5,294 nucleotides of DNA from Bog-756 sp049521915. GTDB lineage: Bacteria > Actinomycetota > Acidimicrobiia > Acidimicrobiales > RAAP-2. Location of the stretch: contig JBEKOI010000282.1 in the NCBI GenBank assembly GCA_049521915.1, positions 1 through 5,294 on the forward strand, given 5' to 3'. The position numbers were made by a program, and so were the translations under genes. Positions 4,385 through 5,294 of the stretch are shown piece by piece (within the stretch, counting starts at the first letter, position 1; each line of letters opens with the position of its first letter). Under the pieces are notes generated by a model. It was not told where the DNA came from and did not search any database. It worked only from the letters and a program-made list of their open reading frames with translations.

Positions 4385-5294
4385 GTGAGCGACAAGAGAC
4401 CGGAGCGGGGATCGACGGATCAGCGGAGGCTGTCAAACTTCGTCGGCGGCCGGCATGTGGATGCCTCGGACGGCACCGCGGCCGCGCTGATCAACCCCAG
4501 TACCGGCGAGGAGTATCTCGAGGCCCCCGTATCGGGGGCGAAGGACGTCGACCTGGCCATGGCCGCGGCGGCCTCGGCCTTTCCAGAGTGGGGGGAGGCG
4601 ACGCCATCCGAGCGCAGCCTGGCCCTCTTCCGCATCGCCGACGCCCTCGAGGCCAGGGCCGAGGATCTGGTCCGTGTCGAGTGCGAGAACACCGGCAAGC
4701 CGTTCGCCGTGACCATGTCCGAGGAGATCCCACCGCTCGTCGATCAGATCCGCTTCTTCGCCGGTGCGGCCCGCCACCTCGAGGGCAAGTCGGCCGGCGA
4801 GTACATGAAGGACCACACCTCGATGATCCGGCGCGAGCCGATCGGTGTGTGTGCGGCGGTGACTCCGTGGAACTATCCGTTGATGATGGCCGTGTGGAAG
4901 TGGGCCCCGGCCCTGGCCGCCGGCAACACCATGGTCCTCAAGCCGGCTGACACCACCCCCGCCTCGTCGCTTCTGATGGCCGAGATCATGGCCGAGCACC
5001 TTCCCGACGGCGTCCTCAACGTGGTGTGCGGTGACCGCGACACCGGGCGCCTGCTCATCGAGCACCCCACACCGGCCATGGTGGCGGTGACCGGGAGCGT
5101 CCGGGCGGGCATGGAGGTGGCCGCCAGTGCCGCCGCCGGCGTGAAGCGGGTCCACCTCGAGCTCGGGGGCAAGGCCCCGGTGGTGGTGTTCGACGATGCC
5201 GATGTGGCCGCCGCCGCCGAGGGGATCGCAGTGGGCGGATACTTCAACGCCGGCCAGGACTGCACGGCGGCCACCCGGGTGCTGGCCGGCCCGC
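4385..5294 (+). CDS. patD: 4-aminobutyraldehyde (gamma-aminobutyraldehyde) dehydrogenase, PatD/YdcW-like (3' partial)
   Basis: The window holds the first 303 codons of an aldehyde dehydrogenase that would normally run to about 475-500 residues; the gene continues past the right edge. Family landmarks seen in order are TPWNYPLMM (160-168) with the oxyanion asparagine N163, KPAD (186-189) for NAD(P) binding, the TGS loop (236-238), the general base E259 in HLELGGKAP, and the nucleophile C293 in FNAGQDCTAATRV. The stretches EIPPLVDQIRFFAGAARHL (114-132), AGEYMKDHTSMIRREPIGV (137-155) and NAGQDCTAA closely resemble E. coli PatD (YdcW) as I remember it, rather than betaine aldehyde or succinate semialdehyde dehydrogenases. 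The reaction would be NAD-dependent oxidation of 4-aminobutanal to GABA in the cytoplasm, the step after putrescine deamination. The divergent aminotransferase/oxidase operon supplies a matching upstream step. Only the N-terminal coenzyme domain and the catalytic cysteine are in view, so the substrate pocket cannot be fully judged. 3-Aminopropanal or another omega-aminoaldehyde remains possible. Confidence 0.9.
   Translation, partial: MSDKRPERGSTDQRRLSNFVGGRHVDASDGTAAALINPSTGEEYLEAPVSGAKDVDLAMAAAASAFPEWGEATPSERSLALFRIADALEARAEDLVRVECENTGKPFAVTMSEEIPPLVDQIRFFAGAARHLEGKSAGEYMKDHTSMIRREPIGVCAAVTPWNYPLMMAVWKWAPALAAGNTMVLKPADTTPASSLLMAEIMAEHLPDGVLNVVCGDRDTGRLLIEHPTPAMVAVTGSVRAGMEVAASAAAGVKRVHLELGGKAPVVVFDDADVAAAAEGIAVGGYFNAGQDCTAATRVLAGP

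Noticed and set aside
4243..4950. 235-codon plus-strand frame running through the divergent region and into the dehydrogenase gene
   Set aside because: Its translation is arginine- and glycine-rich without domains, it is out of frame with the dehydrogenase, and it would occupy the promoter region. The overlapping frame from 4385 has all the aldehyde dehydrogenase motifs.
1..5294. Mobile element, CRISPR array, tRNA or rRNA gene, toxin-antitoxin or defence system
   Set aside because: No transposase, integrase, terminal repeats, spacer-repeat pattern, tRNA-like folds or defence-type domains could be found. The only repeats are within the coding modules and the small operator-like dyads.

Overview
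The DNA is GC-rich, uses GTG starts freely and shows codon bias typical of a high-GC actinomycete. The first gene carries repeated GYW-x-V-x-x-DGG-x-FAFGDA modules. From memory, this repeat type is common in Acidimicrobiia-like Actinobacteria, so that lineage is my best guess, but nothing in the window proves it.

Layout. (1) Positions 1-854, plus strand: the 3' end of a large, probably secreted protein. It has the tail of a fibronectin type III domain followed by six 42-residue modules that look like beta-propeller blades. (2) Positions 884-4133, minus strand: a tightly packed three-gene operon. In transcription order it encodes an Lrp/AsnC-family regulator, a class III (omega-)aminotransferase and a DAO/PuuB-type FAD amine oxidoreductase. 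The first two genes overlap by ATGA, and the last two overlap by 16 bases. The oxidoreductase gene ends only 29 bases from the end of the module protein gene (convergent). (3) Positions 4134-4384: a divergent control region with a likely extended -10 promoter for the operon, a cluster of AATCG/CGATT half-sites, a second inverted repeat beside an A8 tract, and a hairpin in the leader of the right-hand gene. (4) Positions 4385 to the right edge, plus strand: the first 303 codons of a PatD/YdcW-like 4-aminobutyraldehyde dehydrogenase.

How the genes work together. The most economical reading is a polyamine (putrescine-type) catabolic locus. The aminotransferase and/or the flavin oxidase convert a primary amine or its gamma-glutamyl derivative to an aldehyde. 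The dehydrogenase oxidises the aldehyde (4-aminobutanal to GABA), and the Lrp-type regulator probably controls both transcription units from the shared intergenic region. No gamma-glutamylpolyamine synthetase, hydrolase or transporter is visible, so the oxidase substrate stays open. The enzyme families are all known. I see no mobile element, CRISPR array, RNA gene or clearly novel system. The less ordinary points are the periodic module protein with paired G7 tracts, the regulatory dyads, and the presence of two different amine-deaminating chemistries in one operon.
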